Made by a program: the position numbers and the translations under genes | Source of the DNA: an uncultured Burkholderiales bacterium | Lineage (GTDB): Bacteria > Pseudomonadota > Gammaproteobacteria > Burkholderiales > Burkholderiaceae_C | Direction of reading: 5' to 3' | Assembly (NCBI GenBank): GCA_903896615.1 | Contig: CAITYM010000141.1 | Coordinates: 1 to 64,000, forward strand | Length of the DNA: 64,000 nucleotides | The notes under the pieces: generated by a model | Told to the model about the DNA's origin: nothing | The model's database searches: none | What the model saw: the letters and a program-made list of their open reading frames with translations, nothing else | In this document: positions 26,614 to 35,349 of the stretch, piece by piece | Numbering within the stretch: the stretch's first letter is position 1 | Layout: the number at the start of each line of letters is the position of its first letter

Positions 26614-28260
26614 TTAACTTGGCGCGACACTTGTCGGACGTTTCATCCACCTTATTGGCTGCTCCTTGAGTGGACGGGTAGGTGCTCCGATTCCTCTCAT
26701 AAAAGCATCCAAGGGTTTGCCCGACTCATCTTTTAAAGCGTTTTGTCGGGCTTGTTTGACTATTTCTGCTTTTGTCAGGGTGGGGCTAACTATTTGTCCA
26801 TTTGTAAGTGAATCTAGGATGTAATTCAAATTTTCATGAGCCCGAAGATTGGTGCTTCCATATCCTTTAATTAATCGACCGCAAGCGGCAACTTCTTGAC
26901 CCAGAGCGATATCCTCCATGGTGGATTGAATTACGCAGTTTAGCCAGGAATTAATTTCCAATTGTTCAAAGTGATATCTCCTTCCCAGTTTTCTTAACCA
27001 TTTGAGATTTGATAAAAGTTTAAGAATTAATGTGCCAGAGATGCTTGTTGTAATTAATTTTATCTTCAACTCTAGTGGAGACCGTCCATTTTTAATTCGC
27101 TTTTCTTCCCATTTCAATATTAAATCCCCAATGCGTTTTGGTAGCAGTCCAGCTAATTCAGGTACTCCAGGCTTGAAGTGATCATATACTCGGATTATTT
27201 CATCACTCTTTGCGTTTACATCTTTTTTGATTTGTTCAAAACGATTTTGCTTGATCTTAAGTTCTGCAACTCTGACAATGTCATCAAAAGCCATCCAAAG
27301 CGCAGTCCACCGCGCTGATTCATTCGTAATATTCCAATGATTGAGTGGATTATTCGATAACGTATTGATAGTCGATTGTGTGGCTTTCTTCTCAGCCGCA
27401 TATACACTCTTGATTCTTTTTAAATAAAGTTCAGCGTAATCCTTGTTTTGGTACTCTATCAATCGAGAGTATCCTAAATTAAGGATTTCATGGGTTTCAA
27501 CTGGAAAATCACTCAAGTCTGGTTGTATATGATTTAATTTGAAATGCTCATTGTTTTTTGATGCTGATTGAGCATCTATTGATTGAATCAATTTATCTAC
27601 AAATTGAGTGTTTTTGGTTTGCTTTTCAACTGCATCCCATCCTTGGCTGAAGCCCTTAAGACTTGCAATTTGCGCGGCGGATAAGACTTCATTTGCTCCT
27701 TTGATCGCACTCTCATAGTCTTCCCTTTTGAAGGGCAAAAGCCTACTTGCCCCTATACACCCTAACATGACTGAACTAATGATGGTGCCTGATTGTTTGG
27801 CTAGAAGTCCCATATCGACAATGTGATGCGATTTAGAGAATTGTTGAATTAATTCAATCAATGAATGCTCAGGTACTCGACTATCTCCTAGTCCCATTCT
27901 TTCCAAAGTTGTTAGTGTTCGATTAGACGCACTTATCACGCAGGTTTGTTCGGGATTTGACATCCCATTACTGATTTGACGCCCTGTCTCAAGAAGTTCG
28001 GATGAAATTAAAAGATCGATTTGACCTGGTACTGGACTGAGGCCAAATATCGGATTGATTCCTACAACTTGAGTGGAGATAGGTTCCATCAACTCTATGT
28101 AATAAGTCGTTGCACCAGTCCTTTGAGCTACTCCCGGTATTGAGGTTGCCTGGACATGTGCTTTCGCAATTTTGGCGGCGTTGACAAGCCAGTCAGTAAG
28201 GACGCCACCGCCTTCTCCGCCGAGGGCGCAAATTAGTATAGTAAAAGGTTTTCTCATCAT
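26614..28260 (-). CDS. Indolepyruvate-type 2-oxoacid oxidoreductase, beta subunit (IorB, long form)
   Basis: A 548-residue subunit. The first ~200 residues are a pyruvate-ferredoxin-oxidoreductase gamma-like domain (ALGGEGGGVLTDWLVNAAK, then VVGINPIFGLSPVPGQIDLL). A long helical C-terminal extension of the type seen in aerobic proteobacterial IorB proteins follows. With IorA it decarboxylates an aryl-2-oxoacid and makes the acyl-CoA. In this context the substrate could be an arylpyruvate, giving arylacetyl-CoA, or an arylglyoxylate, giving aroyl-CoA. The ATG overlaps the iorA stop (TAATG), so the two are coupled. The gene encodes no separate ferredoxin. Confidence 0.87.
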   Translation of the reverse strand: MMRKPFTILICALGGEGGGVLTDWLVNAAKIAKAHVQATSIPGVAQRTGATTYYIELMEPISTQVVGINPIFGLSPVPGQIDLLISSELLETGRQISNGMSNPEQTCVISASNRTLTTLERMGLGDSRVPEHSLIELIQQFSKSHHIVDMGLLAKQSGTIISSVMLGCIGASRLLPFKREDYESAIKGANEVLSAAQIASLKGFSQGWDAVEKQTKNTQFVDKLIQSIDAQSASKNNEHFKLNHIQPDLSDFPVETHEILNLGYSRLIEYQNKDYAELYLKRIKSVYAAEKKATQSTINTLSNNPLNHWNITNESARWTALWMAFDDIVRVAELKIKQNRFEQIKKDVNAKSDEIIRVYDHFKPGVPELAGLLPKRIGDLILKWEEKRIKNGRSPLELKIKLITTSISGTLILKLLSNLKWLRKLGRRYHFEQLEINSWLNCVIQSTMEDIALGQEVAACGRLIKGYGSTNLRAHENLNYILDSLTNGQIVSPTLTKAEIVKQARQNALKDESGKPLDAFMRGIGAPTRPLKEQPIRWMKRPTSVAPS

Positions 28261-30431
28261 TAAGCTGTTTGGAGTAAGCGAATAAGAGGGGTGCGCAAAA
28301 AGTTTAGTAGTTTTTCTGCAAGTGTTGGGTTTTGAATGATTTCAGTACGGAAAAAAGAAGGGCAAAGAGTGGCTGCGTGAGCATTCTCTCCACAAAGTCC
28401 GCACCCTACACATCCTTCTATGACGCTTGCAACTGGGTCAAGTTTTAGGGGATCAGGATTTTCTTTCAAGGTGAGCGTAGGACAGCCAGAAAGCCTGATA
28501 CAAGCGTGATCGCCATTACAAACATCAGCGTCGACACCGTACTTGACTTTCATTACGCGTTTGCCAGCTTTAAGCATTGAGGTCAACCAAGGTTTAATTC
28601 TTCGCTGGCGCTCTAACTGGCATTCTCCTTCTGCTATGATGACTTTTAGGCCGTTATAACTACTTGTAAATGCCTCTATCAATGTTTTGCGAACACGATC
28701 GACCTCGTAAGTATTCACTGATTTAAGCCATTGCACGCCTAAACCTTGGAGTGTATTTTCAATTGATTGGTTTGTGTGTACAAGACTTTGCAGTTTATCG
28801 GTAGCATCATTTTTTTCAAAGATACTAGGCGTTGACAGAATGTCTTGTGTACCTGTTGCTGATGTATAGCCGTTTTTGAATATCAGGAGTACTGCATCGT
28901 CTCCATTAAAAAGAGCACTTTGTACGCCTGTAAGTAAGCCGTTGTGCCAAAAGCCCCCGTCTCCCATAATAGAGAGAACTCTTCTTTGCATGTTCGGTGA
29001 GACTCCTGCGCGACTGGCTAAACTCATACCGTACCCTAAAATCGTATGTCCTGTAGAGAACGGCGGAAATGTGCCAAATGAATGGCAACCAATATCTGCA
29101 GAAATATGAATATCTCCAACTGTCCTTTGAGAAAGCTTTATTGCCGAGAAAACAGGCCTCTCGGGACAGCCGATACAAAAACCTGGAGGACGGGGTGGCA
29201 GGGCTACAGAGTCTTCAATTAGTTTAGAAGCAATTAATTTCTTTCTATCATCAAAGTTTTTAATTAATTGACTAGCTCCTACTAAAGCGTCGTGGCATTC
29301 GTTTACCAGGTACTTATTAACAAAAGTAATTAAACCTCGAATCATCACATCTGCGTTGTATTCGCCTGCATTTTGAAAAATATCTTTGCCGTGAATGGGC
29401 GTGTTGATATTTAATCGACGAAGTGCTAAGCAAATTTCTTGTTCGATATATTCTGGTTGCCCTTCTTCGATTATTATTACTGCATCTTTATTTGAGCAAA
29501 ATTTTTCAATTTGATTTGGAACTAGTGGATAAACTACATTTAATACGTAGATTGGAATTTTTGTATTTCCATATACATCTGCTAGATCAAACTGATTAAG
29601 TACACGGATTAAAGTGTTATAAAGTCCGCCTTGTACAATAATTCCAAAATTGTGTAATTCCCCATCAAATAGTTCGTTTAAATTATGCTCAGTAATGTAC
29701 TTTTGAGCAGCAGGTATTCTGCTTTGGTATTTAAGCTTTTCATGTATAAATGTAACGGGAGGATGCGCGAGTTTTTCGTAGTTAAAACTCGCTGGCTCAT
29801 TTAATAAATGATTCGATGAAATTGTGGGGGCAATATTATTTTTAGCTTCAAACATTCCCTTCACATGGCATGCTCTAATTCTGAGCTCCATCATAGCGGG
29901 CATGTTTGAACATTCTGATAATGCAAAAGCATGCTCAACCATATTTACCATTTGAGCAAGATTTGGTCTTGGATCAACCAATATCATGCTTGATTTCATT
30001 GCGTAGGCATGAGTCCTCTCCTGAATTACAGAAGCACCTTCTCCGTAGTCCTCCCCGACTACTATTAAAACACCGCCAACAACACCAGCAGAGGATAGAT
30101 TGCTAAGTGCATCCGCAGCTACGTTAGTACCAACGATTGACTTCCAGGTTACAGCTCCACGCATAGGGTAGTGAATGGAGGCACCAAGCATTGCTGCTGC
30201 TGAGGCCTCGTTGGAGCACGCTTCAACATGAACACCAAGTGTGGATAGATACTCCTTGGCTTGCACCATCACATCCAATAAATGCGAAACGGGGGCGCCT
30301 TGATAACCACCAATGTAAGAAACACCGGACTGAAGTAAGGCCTTGGTAATGGCAAGGATCCCTTCGCCGTGAAATTCTTCACCTTTACCAAGTTGAAGTA
30401 ACTTTATTTCTTCGTGAAATGACACTTCCAT
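28260..30431 (-). CDS. Indolepyruvate-type 2-oxoacid oxidoreductase, alpha subunit (IorA)
   Basis: IorA homologue of 723 residues (archaeal IorA is near 620-650). Order: PP-like domain (GGYQGAPVSHLLDV, SNEASAAAMLGASIHYP), transketolase C-like domain, the TPP-binding domain with CIGCPERPVF and GDGGFWHNGLLTG...N, then a C-terminal ferredoxin domain with CNGDHACIRLSGCP and CVGCGLCGENAHAATLCPSF for two [4Fe-4S] clusters. It is the catalytic subunit that decarboxylates the aryl-2-oxoacid. I chose ATG 30431 (MEVSFHEE); a TTG at 30440 would add three residues. First gene of the leftward set; its promoter must lie in the 470-base gap to the flavin reductase gene. Confidence 0.9.
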   Translation of the reverse strand: MEVSFHEEIKLLQLGKGEEFHGEGILAITKALLQSGVSYIGGYQGAPVSHLLDVMVQAKEYLSTLGVHVEACSNEASAAAMLGASIHYPMRGAVTWKSIVGTNVAADALSNLSSAGVVGGVLIVVGEDYGEGASVIQERTHAYAMKSSMILVDPRPNLAQMVNMVEHAFALSECSNMPAMMELRIRACHVKGMFEAKNNIAPTISSNHLLNEPASFNYEKLAHPPVTFIHEKLKYQSRIPAAQKYITEHNLNELFDGELHNFGIIVQGGLYNTLIRVLNQFDLADVYGNTKIPIYVLNVVYPLVPNQIEKFCSNKDAVIIIEEGQPEYIEQEICLALRRLNINTPIHGKDIFQNAGEYNADVMIRGLITFVNKYLVNECHDALVGASQLIKNFDDRKKLIASKLIEDSVALPPRPPGFCIGCPERPVFSAIKLSQRTVGDIHISADIGCHSFGTFPPFSTGHTILGYGMSLASRAGVSPNMQRRVLSIMGDGGFWHNGLLTGVQSALFNGDDAVLLIFKNGYTSATGTQDILSTPSIFEKNDATDKLQSLVHTNQSIENTLQGLGVQWLKSVNTYEVDRVRKTLIEAFTSSYNGLKVIIAEGECQLERQRRIKPWLTSMLKAGKRVMKVKYGVDADVCNGDHACIRLSGCPTLTLKENPDPLKLDPVASVIEGCVGCGLCGENAHAATLCPSFFRTEIIQNPTLAEKLLNFLRTPLIRLLQTA

Positions 30432-30903
30432 AATTAACAATACCTAAGTAAAAAATAAAAATATTTGAATTTTAAAAATTTGCTCAATAATTACATATAT
30501 TCATTTGTTTGCTAGGTGAAGAATTTCTGATCTTATGTATTAAGCATTGTTCTGTGAAATCGTACTTTAGTGTCTAAACAATGGCTTATATTAATTAACA
30601 CATTCTATCTACAAAGAACTATTGAATCTGGGTAAGTCAAATGTAAAAAGCAAGGGTTTGTACTGCCTTTGTATTTTGTACTTAATCATTAGAGTGAAAC
30701 TGAATTTAATTCTATTTAAAGATATTTGATAAGATCGTTTTAGTTCATCTAATCATTTGATTGGTTGGAATTAGTTATTGATATTTTGTTGAGAATTCTG
30801 TTTGCTGAATTTATAATGAATATAGAATAGCTATTCTTATAAAATTTTGCAAAACTGCACAAATTTATTAACTTAGGAATTACATTAGACTTAGGATTAA
30901 TTT
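30432..30903. promoter_or_regulatory. Divergent intergenic region between iorA and flavin reductase genes
   Basis: About 470 very AT-rich bases without a credible gene. It separates two divergent transcription units and should hold both promoters. Two small palindromes are seen: AATCATTTGATT at 30751-30762 and AGAATAGCTATTCT at 30824-30837. No known regulator motif is recognised. Confidence 0.45.
30824..30837. repeat. 14-bp perfect palindrome before the flavin reductase gene
   Basis: AGAATAGCTATTCT is self-complementary and lies 67 bases upstream of the flavin reductase start. That placing suits an operator. No family assignment is possible. Confidence 0.4.
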
Positions 30904-31581
30904 ATGTTTTACCAACCTGGAATTACGCCCCATGGACTCCCACGGGATCCTTTTAAGTCCTGCGTTGTTCCTCGGCCAATTGGATGGATTTCTACGGTCA
31001 ATCAGCTTGGACAAGATAATTTGGCTCCATTCAGCCAGTTTCAAAATGTGACTTTTGATCCGCCTATAGTCATGTTTAGTTCGAATCAGGATACAGAAGG
31101 TAATCAAAAAGATACTGCTCGCAATGCCGAGCGAACCGGTGAGTTTGTATGGAATATGGCTACCTATGATTTAAGGGAGGCCGTCAATATTAGCGCTGAG
31201 GAATTGCCTGACGGTGTCGATGAGTTCGTTCGAGCAGGATTAGAAAAGTTACCAAGTAAACTTGTTAAACCAATGAGAGTTAAAAAGTCTCCAATTCAGT
31301 TTGAATGTACTTATTTAAATACACTAAGATTCCCCGGGGCTTCGCCAATGGGATCTGTGGATGTAATATTTGGAAAAGTTATAGCCATTCATATTGACGA
31401 TGAAGTTATAGACAAAAATGGAATGATAGATATTTTAAAAATCAAGCCTTTGGCACGGATGGGTTACTACGATTACACCTACGTAGACAAAAAGTTCCAA
31501 ATGGTAATACCTGGAGGCAGCAAAGGGTTATTAGCCGGGCTAGAAGGGTCTCCCGATAAAGCAATTAATGCGCTTAAATAA
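30904..31581 (+). CDS. Flavin reductase-like (DIM6/NTAB) FMN-binding protein
   Basis: A 225-residue protein of the flavin-reductase-like split-barrel family. The N-terminal CVVPRPIGWISTVNQLGQDNLAPFS and FDPPIVMFSS match the family's FMN-binding entry; ERTGEFVWNMATYDL and GSVDVIFGKVIAIHIDD follow. It may reduce flavin for a monooxygenase or act as a flavoprotein on its own; no partner monooxygenase is in sight. Members of this family often sit in aromatic catabolic clusters. It stands alone between iorA (divergent) and the amidohydrolase gene (convergent). ATG with AGGA about 8 bases upstream. Confidence 0.82.
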   Translation: MFYQPGITPHGLPRDPFKSCVVPRPIGWISTVNQLGQDNLAPFSQFQNVTFDPPIVMFSSNQDTEGNQKDTARNAERTGEFVWNMATYDLREAVNISAEELPDGVDEFVRAGLEKLPSKLVKPMRVKKSPIQFECTYLNTLRFPGASPMGSVDVIFGKVIAIHIDDEVIDKNGMIDILKIKPLARMGYYDYTYVDKKFQMVIPGGSKGLLAGLEGSPDKAINALK

Positions 31582-31640
31582 TAATTATTTCAATTAGAAA
31601 TTTTGCAGCGCTTTGGTGAACAAATTGTATTTGATTACTT

Positions 31641-32504
31641 TTAGTCAAGCCCTAATAATCTAACAGCATTATTTTTTAGAATGCCTGGCATGACTTCAGG
31701 CTTAAAACCAGCAACTTCAAAATCTTTCATCCACCGCTCAGGCGTTATAAGCGGATAGTCGCTTCCAAATAGAATCCGATCTTTAAGTAATGTATTTGCA
31801 TATTGGATCAATTGCTTGGGGAAATATTTTGGACTCCATCCTGAAAGATCAATCCATACATTGGGTTTATGAGTAGCTACGCTCAAAGCTTCATCTTGCC
31901 AGGGAAAACTTGGGTGCGCCATAACAATTTGCATATCTGGCCAGTCAATGGCTACATCATCAAGGTGCATTGGATTGCTGTATGCAAGTCGCAACCCACC
32001 TCCACAACGCATACCGCTACCAATTCCACTATGTCCTGTGTGGAAAATAGCTGGTAGCTTATGCTCATTGATAACATCATAGATAGGCCAAGCCATTTTG
32101 TCGTAAGGGTGATAGCCTTGTACGGTTGGATGAAACTTGAACCCTTTGACTCCTTCCTCTTTAATTAGTCTCTCAGCTTCACGAGCTCCCATTCTTCCTT
32201 TGTGAGGGTCTATGCTTGCAAAAGCAATCATCATGTCGCTATTTTTTTTTGCAGCCTCAGCAATTTCCTCGTTGGGTATGCGCCTTCTGCCGATTTGTGA
32301 TTCACTGTCAACAGTAAACATTACCAAACCAATCTTTTTTTCTCTGTAATAGGCAATAGTTTCATCAATTGTTGGACGTTTGCTAAAACCAAAGTATTTG
32401 TCTGCGGCTCGGTCATATTCTTCCGCGTAATTATCAAATGGGCTTCGACAACTGACTTCTGCGTGAGTGTGAATGTCAATAGCGATGAGGTTTTTGTGAT
32501 CCAT
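31641..32504 (-). CDS. Amidohydrolase-2 family protein, CouO-like beta-ketoacyl-CoA hydrolase candidate
   Basis: Metal-dependent amidohydrolase of 287 residues. Metal ligands H12 and H14 in DIHTH; later FHP, FHTGHSG, MAHPSFPW and the catalytic Asp in LFGSDYPL. The type is that of ACMSD-like decarboxylases and hydrolases. It is divergent from a hydratase and a feruloyl-CoA-synthase-like gene. In Rhodococcus a CouO amidohydrolase in the p-coumarate cluster is assigned the cleavage of the beta-ketoacyl-CoA to hydroxybenzoate; the same role is the best guess here. A decarboxylase role is the alternative. GGAGATATCAG precedes the ATG. Confidence 0.75.
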   Translation of the reverse strand: MDHKNLIAIDIHTHAEVSCRSPFDNYAEEYDRAADKYFGFSKRPTIDETIAYYREKKIGLVMFTVDSESQIGRRRIPNEEIAEAAKKNSDMMIAFASIDPHKGRMGAREAERLIKEEGVKGFKFHPTVQGYHPYDKMAWPIYDVINEHKLPAIFHTGHSGIGSGMRCGGGLRLAYSNPMHLDDVAIDWPDMQIVMAHPSFPWQDEALSVATHKPNVWIDLSGWSPKYFPKQLIQYANTLLKDRILFGSDYPLITPERWMKDFEVAGFKPEVMPGILKNNAVRLLGLD

Positions 32505-32555
32505 CTGATATCTCCTAATTATCTTGTCTATTCTTAAGGGTAAATCCCAGTAAAT

Positions 32556-32587
32556 TAGTTATTAAATATAACTATAGTGCATAACTA
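32556..32587. promoter_or_regulatory. Operator-like palindrome between amidohydrolase and hydratase genes
   Basis: TAGTTAT and ATAACTA form a perfect 7-bp inverted repeat with a TAAAT centre (32556-32574). A further copy of the half-site ATAACTA lies at 32581-32587. The site is central in the divergent promoter region, about 50-80 bases from each start codon. A MarR-family regulator is encoded at the end of the rightward run and is the natural candidate to bind it. Confidence 0.5.
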
Positions 32588-32636
32588 GATTGAAATCAAC
32601 CCCTAATAAACCCTAGCTAATCTAAGCAACTCTACT

Positions 32637-33416
32637 ATGCAAAATAATCAAGATATCCAATTTGAAATGCGAGAAGAAATTGCACTTATATCACTCACTC
32701 GCCCAACAAAGCGTAATGCCTTAAATGATGCATTGATAGCTTCACTCAAGCATATATTTGAAAATCTTCCTGAGATCACTCGAGCAGCTGTGATAACTGG
32801 TCAAGGCGAGCATTTCTGTGCTGGTTTGGATCTGAGTGATTTGAAAGAAAGAGATGCGGGGCAAGGAATGCATCATTCTCGCTCTTGGCATTTTGCTTTA
32901 GAACGCGTACAGTTTGGTCCAGTGCCCGTAGTCGCAGCTTTGCAAGGCGCAGTTGTTGGCGGTGGGCTTGAGTTGGCGAGTGCGTGTCATATTAGAGTTG
33001 CAGATGAAACAACATTTTTCGCGCTACCGGAGGGTACTCGAGGTATTTTCGTAGGAGGAGGTGGGTCAGTTCGCATTCCAAAACTTATCGGTGTTGCTCG
33101 AATGACAGACATGATGATGACTGGACGTGTCTATAACGCTGTTGACGCAGAGCGAATTGGGCTGGCTCAGTATTTAGTTCCAAGTGGCGAAGCCTTGAAC
33201 AAGGCATTTGAGCTTGCCAAAAAAATTGGCTCCAATGCACCAATGACAAATTATGCTCTTATGCACGCCCTACCTAGGATCGCTGAGCAACCAGCCGATC
33301 AAGGTTTTATTACGGAATCCTTGATCTCCGGGATTGCCCAATCTACACCTCTTGCCAAGCAACGGGTTCGTGATTTTTTAGAAGGACGTGCCAATAAAGT
33401 TTCTAAAAGTAACTAA
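32637..33416 (+). CDS. Enoyl-CoA hydratase (CouM-like, phenylpropanoid beta-oxidation)
   Basis: Crotonase-fold protein of 259 residues. Oxyanion-hole segments EHFCAGLDLSDLKERD near residue 58 and ALQGAVVGGGLELASACHIRVAD near 102; FALPEGTRGIFVGGGGSVRIP in place of the usual PE-x-GxxPG region. Likely hydrates a cinnamoyl-type CoA thioester made by the ligase encoded seven bases before the ligase's earliest possible start. The sequence does not look like classical Ech (feruloyl-CoA hydratase-lyase), which supports a beta-oxidative route. First gene of the rightward operon. Confidence 0.82.
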   Translation: MQNNQDIQFEMREEIALISLTRPTKRNALNDALIASLKHIFENLPEITRAAVITGQGEHFCAGLDLSDLKERDAGQGMHHSRSWHFALERVQFGPVPVVAALQGAVVGGGLELASACHIRVADETTFFALPEGTRGIFVGGGGSVRIPKLIGVARMTDMMMTGRVYNAVDAERIGLAQYLVPSGEALNKAFELAKKIGSNAPMTNYALMHALPRIAEQPADQGFITESLISGIAQSTPLAKQRVRDFLEGRANKVSKSN

Positions 33417-33464
33417 TACTTAATGACAGTATTTGATAAATTTGAATTCAGTCGGAGGTATAGG

Positions 33465-35321
33465 ATGAGCGTAACAAAATTTCGAGATATCAAATTCGGA
33501 GTAACCCGAGTAAAACTAAAACAAGGTGTGCCTGGTGTTGAGTATTTAAGCGCTGAAATACCCTTAGAGAAGTTTGCCGATCGAATGGCAGATCAATTGA
33601 AATTTTGGGCCTCAAAAACTCCAGAGCGAATTTTGTTTGCAAGAAGGATCAAACTCGCTGACGGTACTTCTGGGGATTGGAAGCACATCACATATGGTCA
33701 AGCATTCACATACGCAAGACATATAGCTCAAGGGTTAATTGATCGAAAGTTAAATGAGCAACACCCAGTATTGATTTTATCTGAGAATGACCTTGAGCAC
33801 GCTCTGATTTCTTTAGGGTGTATGTTGGCTGGTATTCCGTTTTGTGCAGCGTCGCCTGCTTACTCAACTATTAGCCAAGATTTCGATAAACTTCGACACA
33901 TCATAAGTACCATAACTCCAGGTTTGGTGTTCGCTGCAAATAGTGCTAAGTTTGCCAAGGCGATTGCAAACGCAGTTCCATTGAATACTGAAATTGTTTT
34001 GACTGAGGGTTTTTTAGATACGCATAAAACAACTTCATTTGAACAGTTGATAAATACACCAATTACACAAGCCGTTGATGAACATTACGAAGCTACTGGT
34101 CCAAATACGATTGTTAAATTTTTATTTACATCTGGATCTACCAAATTACCAAAGGCCGTGATTAACACAAACTTAATGTGGTGTGCGAATCAGCAACAAA
34201 TGCGTCAATCCATGCCACTGTTGGCTGAAGCTCCTCCCGTTTTAGTGGATTGGTTGCCCTGGAATCACACCTTTGGAGGAAATCACAACTTTGGATTGGT
34301 TATTTATAACGGTGGAACTCTTTATATTGATGACGGTAAGCCTACGCCATTACTAATGCATGAAACTTTGCGTAATTTGCGAGAAATTGCACCTACTGTC
34401 TACTTCAATGTTCCAACAGGTTTTGAAGAAATTGCAAAAGTAATGAAAACAGATGATGTTCTTAGAAAAAATTTACTTAGCAAAGTCAAAATGTTTTTCT
34501 ATGCTGGTGCTTCTTTGGCGCAGCCCATATGGGATAGCCTTTATGAAAGTCAGGAAAAGGAGATTGGGGAGAGGATTGCAATGACAACTGGCCTGGGTAT
34601 GACGGAATCTGGTCCCTTCGCACTGTTTGTAACCAATCCTAATGTTAGAGCTGCAGATCTTGGTGTTCCTGCACCAGGGCTTGAGATTAAATTGGTCAAA
34701 GACAAAGATAAAACTGAAGTACGCTATAAAGGACCAAACGTTACTCCAGGATATTGGAGATCGCCTGAGGAGACTAAAGCGCACTTTGATGAAGAAGGTT
34801 TTTTTTGTACAGGTGATGCAGTTAAATGGATAGATGAGAAGGATATTCACCAAGGCTTGAGATTTGATGGACGAATTGCTGAAGACTTTAAACTTGCAAC
34901 AGGTACTTTTGTAAGCGTAGGACCGCTGCGTGCAAAAATCATATCCACCTGTTCACCTTTTATCCAAGATGCCGTCATAACTGGTCTGGATCAGCACGAG
35001 GTTGGCGCTATGATTTTTACGACCCCTTTGGTTCGAAATTTAACCGATCTACCTTCATCGGCACCCATTTCTGAAGTTTTAGAGTGTCCTAAAGTATTGG
35101 CTTATTTTCAGGATAAATTAAATTATTTGTCTAAGTCTTCAACTGGAAGTGCAACAAGAGTTGCTCGCTTAATATTATTGAGTGAGCCGCCATCAATAGA
35201 CAAAGGTGAAATTACGGATAAAGGATCAATTAATCAACGTGCAGTTCTAAAGCATAGAGAGAAATTGGTTCAAGGCTTGCACGCTGGGACATTAAGGAAT
35301 ATTCTTAATGCTGGTGATTGA
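33465..35321 (+). CDS. Feruloyl-CoA synthase-like aryl acid ligase
   Basis: An AMP-forming ligase of 618 residues, the length of feruloyl-CoA synthases, which are longer than most ligases. Family features: MADQLKFWASKTPERILFARR, P-loop LFTSGSTKLPKAVINTN (the usual G after ST is K here), LVDWLPWNHTFGGNHNFGLV, MTTGLGMTESGPFA and a C-terminal GRIAEDFKLATGTFVSVG. That last segment replaces the common hinge motif, as in Fcs. It should activate hydroxycinnamates or similar acids. ATG 33465 is chosen because GGAGG sits six bases upstream; an ATG at 33423 would add 14 residues. Ligase, hydratase and SDR are in one operon. Exact substrate unknown. Confidence 0.88.
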   Translation: MSVTKFRDIKFGVTRVKLKQGVPGVEYLSAEIPLEKFADRMADQLKFWASKTPERILFARRIKLADGTSGDWKHITYGQAFTYARHIAQGLIDRKLNEQHPVLILSENDLEHALISLGCMLAGIPFCAASPAYSTISQDFDKLRHIISTITPGLVFAANSAKFAKAIANAVPLNTEIVLTEGFLDTHKTTSFEQLINTPITQAVDEHYEATGPNTIVKFLFTSGSTKLPKAVINTNLMWCANQQQMRQSMPLLAEAPPVLVDWLPWNHTFGGNHNFGLVIYNGGTLYIDDGKPTPLLMHETLRNLREIAPTVYFNVPTGFEEIAKVMKTDDVLRKNLLSKVKMFFYAGASLAQPIWDSLYESQEKEIGERIAMTTGLGMTESGPFALFVTNPNVRAADLGVPAPGLEIKLVKDKDKTEVRYKGPNVTPGYWRSPEETKAHFDEEGFFCTGDAVKWIDEKDIHQGLRFDGRIAEDFKLATGTFVSVGPLRAKIISTCSPFIQDAVITGLDQHEVGAMIFTTPLVRNLTDLPSSAPISEVLECPKVLAYFQDKLNYLSKSSTGSATRVARLILLSEPPSIDKGEITDKGSINQRAVLKHREKLVQGLHAGTLRNILNAGD

Positions 35322-35349
35322 TTGATAAATTTATCAGGATATTATTTGT

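Noticed and set aside
32637-33416. Classical feruloyl-CoA hydratase-lyase (Ech)
   Set aside because: The N-terminal and active-site segments differ from remembered Ech sequences, and an SDR and amidohydrolase in the cluster fit a beta-oxidative route better.
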